DNA of 64,000 nucleotides. Origin: Acidobacteriota bacterium (lineage in GTDB: Bacteria > Acidobacteriota > Terriglobia > Terriglobales > Acidobacteriaceae). Below, one piece after another: positions 10,007 to 19,260 of this stretch. Positions within the stretch are counted from its first letter, which is position 1, and every line of letters begins with the position of its first letter. Below the pieces are notes generated by a model that was not told the DNA's origin, made no database searches, and worked only from the letters and a program-made list of their open reading frames with translations. The position numbers and the translations under genes were made by a program. The stretch spans positions 20,229 through 84,228 of the forward strand of contig JAJXZT010000004.1 of assembly GCA_021779935.1 (NCBI GenBank), written 5' to 3'.

Positions 10007-10432
10007 ATGATTCTTCCGGCAAATTCCTCCACTGGCGGAATAAAAAATCGGTTCCGTGGCTTCACGCTCATCGAGCTGATGATCGTGCTGGCGATCATTG
10101 CCATCATCATGGGAATCGCGATCCCGAACTACCGCATTCACGTACTCCACGCGCGGGAGTCGGTACTGCGGCAGGACCTGTTCACGCTGCGCTCGACGAT
10201 TGACCAGTACACGCTCGATAAGCAGAAGGCGCCGCAGTCGCTGCAAGACCTGGTGACCGCGGGCTACCTGCGCGTCATTCCGAAAGACCCGATCACGAAC
10301 TCGGCCGATACCTGGGTGACGGTACAGGAAGACACCTACATGTCGGTGGACCAGAGTTCGCCGGGAATTACCGACGTACACAGCGGCAGCGACGCGATCA
10401 GCACCGACGGCACTCCGTATAACACGTGGTGA
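10007..10432 (+). CDS. Second type II secretion pseudopilin
   Basis: A 141-aa pseudopilin with the motif RGFTLIELMIVLAIIAI near its N-terminus: Gly-Phe cleavage site and Glu at +5, followed by a membrane helix. The mature region resembles GspG-type proteins (SLQDLVTAGYLR, IPKDPITN). The long open frame begins upstream at 9932, inside the previous gene. ATG at 10007 places a normal short leader before the cleavage site and is therefore preferred, although its ribosome binding site is weak. It is a paralogue of the preceding gene, with similar motifs but a divergent C-terminus. Confidence 0.88.
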   Translation: MILPANSSTGGIKNRFRGFTLIELMIVLAIIAIIMGIAIPNYRIHVLHARESVLRQDLFTLRSTIDQYTLDKQKAPQSLQDLVTAGYLRVIPKDPITNSADTWVTVQEDTYMSVDQSSPGITDVHSGSDAISTDGTPYNTW

Positions 10433-10525
10433 CGAACACCCGGTCCCGCCCCGGCGTCCCGCGACTTGCTCCCCGGCACCCCGCCGCACTACCATGCTGA
10501 GTTCACTTTCTTCGTGAGGCCAGCC

Positions 10526-12208
10526 ATGCCTGTTGATACTGAGTTTTCCGCACGCACTTATTCCCCCATCAAAGCACCGCGCGGTACAGAGATTTCCTGC
10601 AAGTCGTGGCAGCAGGAAGCCGCGATGCGAATGCTGATGAATAACCTCGATGAGGAAGTCGGCGAGCGTCCGCGCGACCTGGTGGTGTATGGAGGGACAG
10701 GCCGCGCCGCGCGTTCGTGGGAGTGCTACGACGCGATCATCCGGTCGCTGAAGTCGCTGGACAACGACGAGACGCTGCTGGTGCAGTCCGGCAAGCCGGT
10801 CGGGATTTTCCGCACGCACGAGTACGCGCCGCGCGTGCTCATCTGCAATTCGAATCTCGTGGGGCATTGGTCCAACTGGGAAAAGTTCAACGAACTGGAA
10901 CGCGCCGGATTAATGATGTACGGGCAGATGACCGCAGGCTCGTGGATTTATATCGGCTCGCAGGGAATCATCCAGGGAACGTTCGAGACGTTTGCCGCAG
11001 CCGGAGAAAAACATTTCGGCGGCGAACTGGCGGGGAAACTGATTGTTTCGGGCGGAATGGGCGGAATGGGCGGAGCCCAGCCACTGGCGGCGACGATGAC
11101 GGGGGCGTGTTTCCTCGGCATCGATCCCGATCCCGAGCGCATCAAGAAGCGGCTCAAGACCGGCTACTGCGATTTCATGGTGAACTCGCTGGACGAGGCG
11201 CTGCGCATCCTGAAGAACGCGATTCGGAAGAAGGAGAACATTTCGGTTGGGCTCGTGGCCAATTGCGCCGACGTGATCCCCGAACTGGCGGAGCGCGGCG
11301 TGGTGCCAGATATTCTTACCGACCAGACTTCCGCGCACGATCCACTGAATGGATACATTGCGCGCGGCATGACGCTGGAAGAAGTGGCGGCGATGCGCAA
11401 GAGCGATCCCAAGGGATACCTGGAACGCTCGATGGACTCGATTGCGCTGCATGTGGAAGGCATGTTGCGGCTACAGAAGATGGGCGCAGTGACGTTCGAC
11501 TACGGCAATAACATCCGCACGTTCGCCTTCGAACGCGGAGTGAAGAACGCGTACGATTTTCCGGGATTCGTGCCGGCATACATCAGGCCGCTGTTCTGCG
11601 AAGGGCGCGGGCCGTTCCGCTGGGCAGCGCTCTCGGGCGAGGCGTCGGACATTCACACCACAGACGACCTGATTCTGCAGATGTTCCCGCAGAACCGCAT
11701 CCTCAGCCGGTGGATCGACCTGGCTCGCAAGAGGATTCACTTCCAGGGACTGCCGTCTCGCATCTGCTGGCTTGGATACGGAGAGCGCGCGGAGTTCGGA
11801 CTGGCGATGAACGACCTGGTGAAGAAGGGGAAGATCAAGGCGCCGATCGTCATCGGCCGCGATCACCTCGACTGCGGGTCGGTGGCCTCGCCATTCCGCG
11901 AGACGGAGAGCATGAAAGACGGTTCGGATGCGGTGGCTGACTGGCCGTTGCTCAACGCGCTGCTTAACACTGCGTCGGGTGCATCGTGGGTTTCCATCCA
12001 CAACGGTGGCGGCGTGGGAATCGGGTACTCGCAACATGCAGGGCAGGTGACGGTGGCCGACGGCACGGACGAGATGGCAAAGCGCATCGAACGCGTGTTG
12101 ACGAACGATCCGGGAATTGGGGTCGCGCGGCACGTGGACGCCGGTTACGACGAGGCCCGCGAGTTTGCACACAAGAAGGGCGTGAAAATTCCGATGGAGA
12201 GCAAGTAG
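10526..12208 (+). CDS. hutU: Urocanate hydratase (urocanase)
   Basis: Second enzyme of histidine degradation: converts urocanate to 4-imidazolone-5-propionate using tightly bound NAD+. The 560-aa length is typical. The glycine-rich NAD-binding motif [11 protein letters not shown], the [12 protein letters not shown] stretch and the [11 protein letters not shown] motif are all visible. The open frame runs further upstream, but ATG at 10526 has GAGG at the proper distance and matches the usual N-terminus. The gene is two bases upstream of hutI, so the pair is one operon. Histidine ammonia-lyase (hutH) is not in this window. Confidence 0.96.
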   Translation: MPVDTEFSARTYSPIKAPRGTEISCKSWQQEAAMRMLMNNLDEEVGERPRDLVVYGGTGRAARSWECYDAIIRSLKSLDNDETLLVQSGKPVGIFRTHEYAPRVLICNSNLVGHWSNWEKFNELERAGLMMYGQMTAGSWIYIGSQGIIQGTFETFAAAGEKHFGGELAGKLIVSGGMGGMGGAQPLAATMTGACFLGIDPDPERIKKRLKTGYCDFMVNSLDEALRILKNAIRKKENISVGLVANCADVIPELAERGVVPDILTDQTSAHDPLNGYIARGMTLEEVAAMRKSDPKGYLERSMDSIALHVEGMLRLQKMGAVTFDYGNNIRTFAFERGVKNAYDFPGFVPAYIRPLFCEGRGPFRWAALSGEASDIHTTDDLILQMFPQNRILSRWIDLARKRIHFQGLPSRICWLGYGERAEFGLAMNDLVKKGKIKAPIVIGRDHLDCGSVASPFRETESMKDGSDAVADWPLLNALLNTASGASWVSIHNGGGVGIGYSQHAGQVTVADGTDEMAKRIERVLTNDPGIGVARHVDAGYDEAREFAHKKGVKIPMESK

Positions 12209-12210
12209 AA

Positions 12211-13503
12211 ATGGGCCGCGCCAGCACGAAGTCCGAGTACGAAGCGCCGGTGTTTCTCCACTCCATCGGTCAACTGGTTACGCTCAGTGGACCGCTGCTT
12301 CCGGGCGTTCGACGCGGAGCGGCCATGCGCGAAATCGGCCTGATTGCGGACGGCGCGGTGCTGATCAGCGGAGGCAAGATCGTTTCGGCGGGAACCACGA
12401 GAGCGCTGCTTCGCGATGCGTGGATCAAGCAGCACCGCAAGAGTCTGATTGAGATCGACTGTCGAGGAAAAGTTGTGCTACCGGGCTTCGTCGATTCACA
12501 CACGCATCCGGTGTTCGCCGCGCCGCGACTTGTCGATTTCGAGAAAAGAATTACCGGCGCGTCGTATGCGGAGATTGCGGAGGCGGGTGGAGGGATACGC
12601 GCCAGCATCCAGGGCGTGCGCGAAAGCAGCGAAGCGCGACTGGCGGAAAACGTGCTCAAGGCGCTGCGCGAGATGCAGTCGATGGGAACGACAACGGTGG
12701 AAGCGAAGTCAGGATACGGGCTGGACGCTGCATCGGAGATCAAGTCGCTGAAGGCGATTCGTCGCGCGGCAAAAGACTGGGCGGGCACGGTTGTGCCGAC
12801 GCTGCTTGGTGCGCACGTTCCGCCGCCGGAATATCGCTCCAATCCACAGGCGTATGTCGAAATCGTCTGCAACGAGATGATTCCCGCCGTGGCGAAACAG
12901 AAGCTCGCGAAGTATGTGGATGTATTTTGCGAGCGCGGCGCGTTCACGATGGAACAATCGCGACGCATTCTTTCGGAAGCGGCAGCGAAGGGACTCGAAG
13001 TTCGCGCACACGTCTGCCAACTTACCCGTGCGGAACTACAACCGATTCTTCAGTTGCATCCTGTTTCGCTTGACCATATGGATTATGTCAGCGATGAAGA
13101 CATCGCCGCGCTCGCGGGGATGGATACAGTGGCGACGCTGGTGCCGGGTGCGAATTATTTCCTGGGACTGGATGAGTATCCTCCGGCGCGGAAACTGATT
13201 GACTCGGGAGTGGCGGTGGCACTGGCTACGGATTACAACCCAGGCACTTCTCCCACGGCAAGCATGCCGTTCGTGATGTCGCTGGCGTGTACTCATATGA
13301 AGATGGCTCCGGCCGAAGCACTGACGGCCGCGACGCTGAACAGTGCGTTTGCGCTCGGACTGGGCGACCGGAAGGGGAGCATCGAGTCCGGCAAAGACGC
13401 GGACCTCGCGTTCTTCCAACTCAACGACTATCGTGAAGTGTCGTATTGGTTCGGGTCGAACCATTGTGTCGCGACAATGATGGCCGGCAAGTTTGCCGAC
13501 TAG
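12211..13503 (+). CDS. hutI: Imidazolonepropionase
   Basis: Third enzyme of histidine degradation: opens the ring of imidazolonepropionate to give N-formimino-L-glutamate. It is a metal-dependent amidohydrolase of 430 aa. The metal-binding motif DSHTHPVF follows the first beta strand (PGFVDSHTHP), and later family motifs with VEAKSGYGL, LDHMDY and ATDYNPG are present. The ATG at 12211 follows the hutU stop by two bases, with GGAGA about 12 bases upstream. A longer frame starting inside hutU is not needed. Product and pathway role are secure from both sequence and neighbour. Confidence 0.95.
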   Translation: MGRASTKSEYEAPVFLHSIGQLVTLSGPLLPGVRRGAAMREIGLIADGAVLISGGKIVSAGTTRALLRDAWIKQHRKSLIEIDCRGKVVLPGFVDSHTHPVFAAPRLVDFEKRITGASYAEIAEAGGGIRASIQGVRESSEARLAENVLKALREMQSMGTTTVEAKSGYGLDAASEIKSLKAIRRAAKDWAGTVVPTLLGAHVPPPEYRSNPQAYVEIVCNEMIPAVAKQKLAKYVDVFCERGAFTMEQSRRILSEAAAKGLEVRAHVCQLTRAELQPILQLHPVSLDHMDYVSDEDIAALAGMDTVATLVPGANYFLGLDEYPPARKLIDSGVAVALATDYNPGTSPTASMPFVMSLACTHMKMAPAEALTAATLNSAFALGLGDRKGSIESGKDADLAFFQLNDYREVSYWFGSNHCVATMMAGKFAD

Positions 13504-13672
13504 CTGCGAGGCGGTTGGCGCTTAGGTGGTGTAACTCCGCAAAATCCATTTACATCTGCTAACGTATCGTTCAGTGCGTCGTCCATGGACGAGGAACCTA
13601 ACTGTGCTTAAGTGCTCCAGCGATCTACCGGGCACTTTGTCTTGTGAATCAAAATCTCCAAATAGGGTCACG

Positions 13673-16300
13673 ATGAGAAGAATTCTGCTTGTTACGCTTG
13701 CCCTGTGCGCGTGTACGGTAGCTTCGTTCGCGCAGCGTTTGCCGGAGACGGCTGTACCCAGCCACTACCAGCTCAAGTTCACACCGAACTTCCAGAACAA
13801 TACATTCGAAGGCAGCGAGGTAATCGACGTCAGACTTCCGAAAGCGATGTCTGCGATTACGCTCAACGCGCTGGAAATCAACTTCCATAGCGTGACGATT
13901 ACCGCCGCCGGAAAGACGCAGAAAGCGAAAGTCTCTCTCGATCCCAAAGACGAGATGGCGACACTGACGGTTGCGCAAGCCGTTCCGGAAGGTCCGGCGA
14001 GCATCGCAATTGAATACACGGGAAAGCTCAACGACAAGCTGCGCGGCCTGTATCTCAGCCAGACGAAAGAGCGCAAATACGCGGTGACTCAGTTCGAGTC
14101 GACCGATGCGCGGCGCGCATTTCCGTCGTTCGACGAACCGGCGTTCAAGGCGACGTTCGACATTACGGCAGTGATCAGCAAGGACGACACCGCGATTTCC
14201 AACGGAACGATTGTGTCGGATACGCCCGGACCGGGCGCGGACGTGCACACCGTGAAGTTTTCGACGACGCCCAAAATGTCGACGTACCTGGTGGCGCTCG
14301 CAATCGGCGACTGGAAATGCCTGTCGGGTGAAGAAGACGGCATTCCGCTGCGCGTGTGCACCGTCCCCGGCAAGGAACAGTATGCCAAGTGGGCGCTGGA
14401 GTCGACGAAGCATATTCTCCACTTCTACGACAAGTATTACGGAATCAAGTATCCCTACGCGAAGCTCGACCAGATCGCGGTGCCGGATTTCGAGGCCGGC
14501 GCCATGGAGAACACTGCCTGTATTATTTATCGCGAAACTGATTTTCTCGCCGACGAGAAGACAGCGTCGGTTCCGGAGAAGGCAAATATCGCGGAAGTCA
14601 TCGCGCACGAAATGGCGCACCAGTGGTTTGGCGACCTGGTGACAATGAAGTGGTGGGACGACATCTGGCTGAACGAAGGGTTCGCCACCTGGATGGAAGA
14701 TAAGCCCGTAGAGGCATGGCATCCCGACTGGAACATCAACCTGCAGGAAGTGCAGGGCGCCAGCGACACGATGAACTACGACTCCGTCGTCGCCACGCGC
14801 CCCATCCGCCAGCAGGCCCTCACGCGCGGCCAGATCAACGCGCTCTTTGACGGCATCGCCTATGGCAAGACCGCCGCCGTCCTCAACATGCTCGAGGCGT
14901 ACCTCGGTCCCGAGGCCTTCCGCGAGGGCGTCAACAACTACCTCAAGGCACATGCTTACGGTAACGCCACCGCGAGCGACTTTTGGGATGCGATGACCGC
15001 CGCGTCGCATAAGCCCATCAACAAACTGATGTCGACGTTTGTGGAACAGCCGGGCGTTCCGTACGTCGGTGTGCAATCGCAGTGCAACGGGGACACGACG
15101 ACAGTCACGCTTTCGCAGAAACGCTACTTCCTTGACCCCGCACTGTTCGCAAAAGGCACCGATCAGCTCTGGCAGATTCCCGTGTGCCTCAAGTCGATTG
15201 GAGCAAATGGCAAGACGCTTGCGCAAAAGTGCGAAGTGCTCTCAAAGAAGACGGAGCAGTTCCAACTCCCCAAATGCGCGGCATGGGTTTATCCGAATGC
15301 TGGTGCCATGGGCTATTACCGCTACGGCTACGACCCTGCGGCGTTGGCCCGTCTCCATCGCGGACTTGAAACCGTGCTGACTCCGGCCGAGCGCGTCTCC
15401 ATGGTGGGCGACGAATGGGCGCTCGTCCGCGCCGGTGCTGAACATGTCTCCGACTACATGGCGCTCGTGGAGTCCCTTAATAATGACCGCACCCCGGCCA
15501 TCGTTTCGGCAATCATCAACCAATTCGGCTCCATCGATCGCGTCCTCGTCAGTCCGTCCGACCGTCCGCGGTTCGCGGCGATTGTCCGCTGGTATCTCCA
15601 ACCGATGATGAATGGGTTGGGAATGGTGCCGAAACCCGGCGAACCAGCCGGAATGAATCCGCTTCGTGCCGAAATCTTCGGCGCACTCGGCAACATCGGC
15701 GAAGACCCGGCGGTGATCGCCGAAGCGAACAAGCTGACCGACTCGTACATGAAAAACCCGGGTTCCGTCGATCCCAGCCTCGCGCGTGCGGCCATCGCAG
15801 TGGCTGCGGCGCACGGCGGCGAGCCGCTCTACGACAACTTCCTCGCGCACATGAAGACCGCCAAGGACCCCCAGGAGTATTACACCTACTTCTACGCCCT
15901 CGCCGGTTTTCGCAATCCCACACTTCTCCTGCGCACCATGGCCTGGACGCTCACGCCTGCGGTCCGCAACCAGGACCTCTATGTTCTCGGCCGCCTCATC
16001 GCCAGTCCTTACTCCGGACAGCAGGGATGGGACTTCGTGAAGTCGCATTACACGCAGATCAAGGACAAGGTCAGCGTCGGCGGCCTCGGATTCCTGATCG
16101 GTGGCACCGGCGCGTATTGCGATGCGGGAATACGCGACGACGTGAAGAAGTTTTTCACAGAGCATCCGCAACCTGGCGAAGAGCGTAGTTTGCGCCGCGC
16201 GCAGGAGTCCATCAACTACTGCATCGGACTGCGGCAGAGCGAATCGCAGCCGCTCGAAGAATGGCTGGTCGCCCATACGAAGCAGAAGGCCGCTCAGTAA
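13673..16300 (+). CDS. Exported M1-family zinc aminopeptidase
   Basis: An 875-aa gluzincin aminopeptidase of the aminopeptidase N / ERAP type. A signal peptide (residues 1-21, ending ASFAQ) points to export. The substrate-binding motif GAMEN is at 276-280, and the zinc site HEMAH at 312-316 with the third ligand Glu335 gives the HEXXH-x18-E pattern. A long alpha-helical ERAP1_C-like domain follows from about residue 530. ATG at 13673 is selected because it gives a clean signal peptide; the frame is open further upstream. A strong hairpin after the stop ends the transcript. Likely role: digestion of peptides in the periplasm or outside the cell. Confidence 0.93.
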   Translation: MRRILLVTLALCACTVASFAQRLPETAVPSHYQLKFTPNFQNNTFEGSEVIDVRLPKAMSAITLNALEINFHSVTITAAGKTQKAKVSLDPKDEMATLTVAQAVPEGPASIAIEYTGKLNDKLRGLYLSQTKERKYAVTQFESTDARRAFPSFDEPAFKATFDITAVISKDDTAISNGTIVSDTPGPGADVHTVKFSTTPKMSTYLVALAIGDWKCLSGEEDGIPLRVCTVPGKEQYAKWALESTKHILHFYDKYYGIKYPYAKLDQIAVPDFEAGAMENTACIIYRETDFLADEKTASVPEKANIAEVIAHEMAHQWFGDLVTMKWWDDIWLNEGFATWMEDKPVEAWHPDWNINLQEVQGASDTMNYDSVVATRPIRQQALTRGQINALFDGIAYGKTAAVLNMLEAYLGPEAFREGVNNYLKAHAYGNATASDFWDAMTAASHKPINKLMSTFVEQPGVPYVGVQSQCNGDTTTVTLSQKRYFLDPALFAKGTDQLWQIPVCLKSIGANGKTLAQKCEVLSKKTEQFQLPKCAAWVYPNAGAMGYYRYGYDPAALARLHRGLETVLTPAERVSMVGDEWALVRAGAEHVSDYMALVESLNNDRTPAIVSAIINQFGSIDRVLVSPSDRPRFAAIVRWYLQPMMNGLGMVPKPGEPAGMNPLRAEIFGALGNIGEDPAVIAEANKLTDSYMKNPGSVDPSLARAAIAVAAAHGGEPLYDNFLAHMKTAKDPQEYYTYFYALAGFRNPTLLLRTMAWTLTPAVRNQDLYVLGRLIASPYSGQQGWDFVKSHYTQIKDKVSVGGLGFLIGGTGAYCDAGIRDDVKKFFTEHPQPGEERSLRRAQESINYCIGLRQSESQPLEEWLVAHTKQKAAQ

Positions 16301-16313
16301 AACAAGCCCAGTT

Positions 16314-16358
16314 GCCCCACGTTCGCGGTTCGCTTTTGGCCGATAACGTGGGGCCTTG
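16314..16358 (+). terminator. Rho-independent terminator after the M1 peptidase
   Basis: Perfect 10-bp stem GCCCCACGTT (16314-16323) / AACGTGGGGC (16345-16354), extended by AACAAG/CTTGTT outside it, with a 21-base loop and a short T run (CTTGTTTTG). Confidence 0.75.
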
Positions 16359-16489
16359 TTTTGTCTGGCCACTCGCGACTGTCGGCGTGACCTTCCCTTG
16401 TCGCGCGTCATTCGCGACAGAGTGGCGTAGTCGATTGTGCCGGCGACCGACGAGCGGCGACTAGCAGCCAACGACTGTTGCCCGCCCAT

Positions 16490-16517
16490 TTGCGAAACGG
16501 AGCGGGACTGTTATAAT
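16490..16517 (+). promoter_or_regulatory. Sigma70-type promoter of tRNA-Phe
   Basis: TTGCGA (16490-16495), 16-base spacer, TATAAT (16512-16517). The tRNA begins 72 bases after the -10 box, and no other gene intervenes. Confidence 0.65.
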
Positions 16518-16589
16518 TTCTTTCGTTCCAGTGCACTGCAATTTTGCTAGTCCCTCCGGCAGCAGTCATCCAGTGCAGCGACAGGGAAT

Positions 16590-16665
<76 letters not shown>

Positions 16666-16753
16666 TTCTCGTCTCACATCCTCCCAGTTTCTCGATAACA
16701 ATTCACCCTGCATCGGCGCAGACGCGATCTCTTGGCGTTTGCGGCAAATTATT

Positions 16754-16770
16754 ACTTGCAGTTTGCAAGT
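16754..16770. promoter_or_regulatory. Dyad operator upstream of the HxlR regulator
   Basis: Perfect inverted repeat ACTTGCA-GTT-TGCAAGT. TTGCA-type dyads in front of hxlR-family genes are typical self-regulatory sites. Its position just upstream of the regulator supports autoregulation (inference). Confidence 0.65.
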
Positions 16771-16792
16771 GAGATTGATATTGTGCCAAAAC

Positions 16793-17269
16793 GTGGGTGG
16801 AAATCCTAAATCAAAGCGCCGGTCGGGCTGCCCGGTGAGTATTTCCCTGGAGATCTTTGGGGATCACTGGTCGTTGCTGATCATCCGCGATTTGATGGTT
16901 CGGGGCTACAAGACATTCAAGGAATTCCAAGGATCGGGTGAGGGAATTGCCACGAATATTCTGGCTGATCGTCTGCGAAAGCTGGAGGGCGCGAAGATCA
17001 TTACCGCAGAGGTGGAAGAGACAGATGGGCGAAGGGTGAACTACCGGCTGACCGAGAAGGGGATCGATCTTGCGCCGGTACTTCTGGAGTTGCTCATCTG
17101 GGGGTCGCGACACGAAGAGACAGGGATACCGTGCGGATTCATCGCCAACATGGCGAAGGATCGCGAAGGACTCCTTGGCGAAGTCCGGCGCCGCTGGCGC
17201 GAGAGAGACTCGACGCCGCTGATGCCGAACTTCGGAGAAGCGAACCCACGGAAAACCAAAAAGCGGTAA
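16793..17269 (+). CDS. HxlR-family winged-helix transcriptional regulator
   Basis: A 158-aa DNA-binding regulator. The HxlR core is clear: RSGCPVSISLEIFGDHWSLL, then IIRDLM and the winged helix with LADRLRKLE and DGRRVNYRLTEKG. The Cys in SGCPV is at the position used for redox sensing in some members. The start is unclear: GTG at 16793 is used; TTG at 16781 is possible. One frame over, a GTG at 16783 begins MPKRGWKS, which resembles the normal N-terminus of this family, so a one-base change near 16805-16812 may have altered the start. A dyad operator lies just upstream. The next gene (PhnB-like) is 55 bases downstream and may be its target. Confidence 0.85.
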   Translation: MGGNPKSKRRSGCPVSISLEIFGDHWSLLIIRDLMVRGYKTFKEFQGSGEGIATNILADRLRKLEGAKIITAEVEETDGRRVNYRLTEKGIDLAPVLLELLIWGSRHEETGIPCGFIANMAKDREGLLGEVRRRWRERDSTPLMPNFGEANPRKTKKR

Positions 17270-17324
17270 GCCAGAAAATAACAATCTACAACTGCCAAAA
17301 GTCTCAATGTGAGGAGGAGACATT

Positions 17325-17732
17325 ATGCAACTGCAACCCTATCTGAACTTTGACGGCTGCTGTGAAGAGGCGCTGGAGTTCTACCGCAAGTCGCTGGGAG
17401 CCGAGGTGAAGGGGCTGGTTCGATTCAAAGAGGCACCGGATTCTTCGATGGTTCCACCTGGCGCTGAAAACAAAATCATGCACGCGAATTTCCGCGTTGG
17501 AGATGACACGGTGTTTGCGTCCGACGGTCGATGCATGGCGAATCAGAATTTTCATGGTTTTTCGCTCTCGCTCACGGTATCGAGCGAGTCCGACGCGGAA
17601 CGGCTGTTTGCAGCATTGGGTGACGGTGGACAGGTACATATGCCGTTGACAAAGACGTTCTTTTCACCGCGCTTCGGGATGGTCGCGGACCGGTTTGGCG
17701 TGCCGTGGATGGTCATCGTCGAGCAGAAATAA
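17325..17732 (+). CDS. PhnB-like VOC-superfamily protein
   Basis: A 135-aa protein of the glyoxalase/vicinal oxygen chelate fold, PhnB (3-dmu-9_3-mt) type. The start LQPYLNFDGCCEEALEFYRK is characteristic. Two beta-alpha-beta modules are visible, and the end (RFGVPWMVIVEQK) is typical. Members of this group are mostly of unknown function and often lack metal ligands. The ribosome binding site GAGGAGGA is strong. It follows the HxlR gene on the same strand, so regulation by it is likely but not shown. Confidence 0.9.
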   Translation: MQLQPYLNFDGCCEEALEFYRKSLGAEVKGLVRFKEAPDSSMVPPGAENKIMHANFRVGDDTVFASDGRCMANQNFHGFSLSLTVSSESDAERLFAALGDGGQVHMPLTKTFFSPRFGMVADRFGVPWMVIVEQK

Positions 17733-17821
17733 ACGACTCGTCGATTACTACGTCCAAAGAAAAAATGCGGCCCAATATAACTTCGTGGCGGTATGATCAC
17801 GACAATCAGGAGGGGTGAGAA

Positions 17822-18937
17822 ATGAGCAGCGTACGCGTATTGGTGGGTACACGTAAAGGCGCTTTCGTTTTGACTTCGGACGCAAAGCGTGAACGATGGG
17901 ACGTCAGCGGACCTCATTTTGCGGGATGGGAGATCTATCACGTGAAGGGATCGCCGGTTGATCCCAACCGTTTGTACGCGTCCCAGTCAAGCGGCTGGTT
18001 TGGGCAATTGATTCAGCGCTCCAATGATGGCGGCAAAACGTGGGAGCCGGTGGGTAACAAATTTGAGTACGATGGCGTGCCCGGCACGCACCAGTGGTAC
18101 GACGGCACACCGCATCCATGGGAGTTCAAGCGTGTCTGGCACCTCGAACCGTCGCTTAGCGATCCCGACAGCGTCTATGCTGGAATTGAAGATGCCGCAA
18201 TGTTCCGCTCGACCGACGGCGGACAGAACTGGCAGGAACTCTCCGGGCTACGCGGACATGGCTCGGGGCCGCGTTGGCAACCGGGAGCCGGCGGGATGTG
18301 CCTGCACACGATCATTCTCGATCCAAGCGATCCGAACCGGATGTTCATCGCTATTTCCGCCGCGGGCGCATTTCGCACCGACGACGGCGGCAAGACCTGG
18401 AAGCCGATCAATCGCGGGCTTACGTCGCAATATATCCCCGACCCAAACGCTGAAGTTGGGCACTGCGTCCACCACGTCGCGATGCACGGTTCGCGTCCCG
18501 GAGTGCTGTTTATGCAGAAACACTGGGACGTGATGCGCAGCGACGATGCGGGCGATTCGTGGCACGAAGTCAGCGGCAACCTGCCGACCGACTTTGGATT
18601 CGTCATCGACGTCCATGCGCACGAACCGGAGACCATTTACGTGGTTCCAATCAAGAGCGACTCGGAGCACTATCCGCCGGATGGGAAGCTGCGCGTCTAC
18701 CGCAGCCGCACTGGCGGAAACGAATGGGAGGAACTGAGCAAAGGTCTGCCGCAAAGTAACTGCTACGTGAATGTATTGCGCGACGCAATGGCGGTGGACA
18801 AGCTGGATTCATGCGGTGTGTACTTTGGCACTACGGGCGGACAAGTGTACGCATCGGCCGATGCGGGAGATAGTTGGGCTCCGATTGTCAGGGATCTTCC
18901 CGCCGTGCTTTCCGTCGAGGTGCAGACGCTGCCATGA
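17822..18937 (+). CDS. Cytoplasmic BNR/WD40-like beta-propeller protein
   Basis: A 371-aa protein with repeated BNR/Asp-box motifs (S-x-D-x-G-x-x-W), for example [32 protein letters not shown] and SADAGDSW. This spacing gives a multi-bladed beta-propeller. No signal peptide is visible, so it is probably intracellular, unlike secreted sialidases. The start has AGGAGG eight to nine bases upstream. Its stop overlaps the start of the next gene by four bases (ATGA), so translation is coupled with a MoaD/ThiS-like sulfur carrier. The tight link suggests a role with that carrier, but the function is unknown. Confidence 0.85.
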   Translation: MSSVRVLVGTRKGAFVLTSDAKRERWDVSGPHFAGWEIYHVKGSPVDPNRLYASQSSGWFGQLIQRSNDGGKTWEPVGNKFEYDGVPGTHQWYDGTPHPWEFKRVWHLEPSLSDPDSVYAGIEDAAMFRSTDGGQNWQELSGLRGHGSGPRWQPGAGGMCLHTIILDPSDPNRMFIAISAAGAFRTDDGGKTWKPINRGLTSQYIPDPNAEVGHCVHHVAMHGSRPGVLFMQKHWDVMRSDDAGDSWHEVSGNLPTDFGFVIDVHAHEPETIYVVPIKSDSEHYPPDGKLRVYRSRTGGNEWEELSKGLPQSNCYVNVLRDAMAVDKLDSCGVYFGTTGGQVYASADAGDSWAPIVRDLPAVLSVEVQTLP

Positions 18938-19230
18938 TTCGAGTCGTACTTCCGGCACACCTGCGGACGCTGGCGCGCGTCACGGGAGAAGTGAAGCTCG
19001 AGGTGGAGGGGCAGGTCACGCAGCGCTCGGTGCTCAATGCGCTGGAGACCTGCTACCCCATGCTGCGTGGGACGATTCGAGATCACATCACGCAACAGCG
19101 TCGTCCATTCGTGCGGTTCTTCGCCTGCGAGGAGGATCTCTCGCATGAATCGCCGGATGCTCTGCTGCCTGACCGGGTTGCGAGTGGCGTGGAGCCGCTT
19201 TTAGTTGTGGGTGCGATCGCCGGCGGTTAG
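18934..19230 (+). CDS. MoaD/ThiS-family sulfur carrier protein
   Basis: A 98-aa ubiquitin-like protein that ends in Gly-Gly, the residue pair that is adenylated and thiocarboxylated in MoaD, ThiS and CysO. It begins [14 protein letters not shown], a typical first beta strand. ATG at 18934 overlaps the stop of the BNR gene by four bases. The MoeB-type activating enzyme lies 30 bases downstream and is its likely partner. The downstream pathway (molybdopterin, cysteine, thiamine or another sulfur product) cannot be told from the window, since no MoaE, CysM or ThiG is present. Confidence 0.88.
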   Translation: MIRVVLPAHLRTLARVTGEVKLEVEGQVTQRSVLNALETCYPMLRGTIRDHITQQRRPFVRFFACEEDLSHESPDALLPDRVASGVEPLLVVGAIAGG

Positions 19231-19260
19231 CGGCGCCCCGTCCGTTTTCTGAGGTGAATC

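Noticed and set aside
13515..13530. 16-base match TGGCGCTTAGGTGGTG with 45689-45704
   Set aside because: Such a single exact match is expected about once by chance in a window of this size; flanks do not match.
13649..15226. 525-codon open frame on the minus strand inside the M1 peptidase gene
   Set aside because: It is a shadow of a GC-rich gene: the plus-strand product has all M1 motifs, while this frame shows none.
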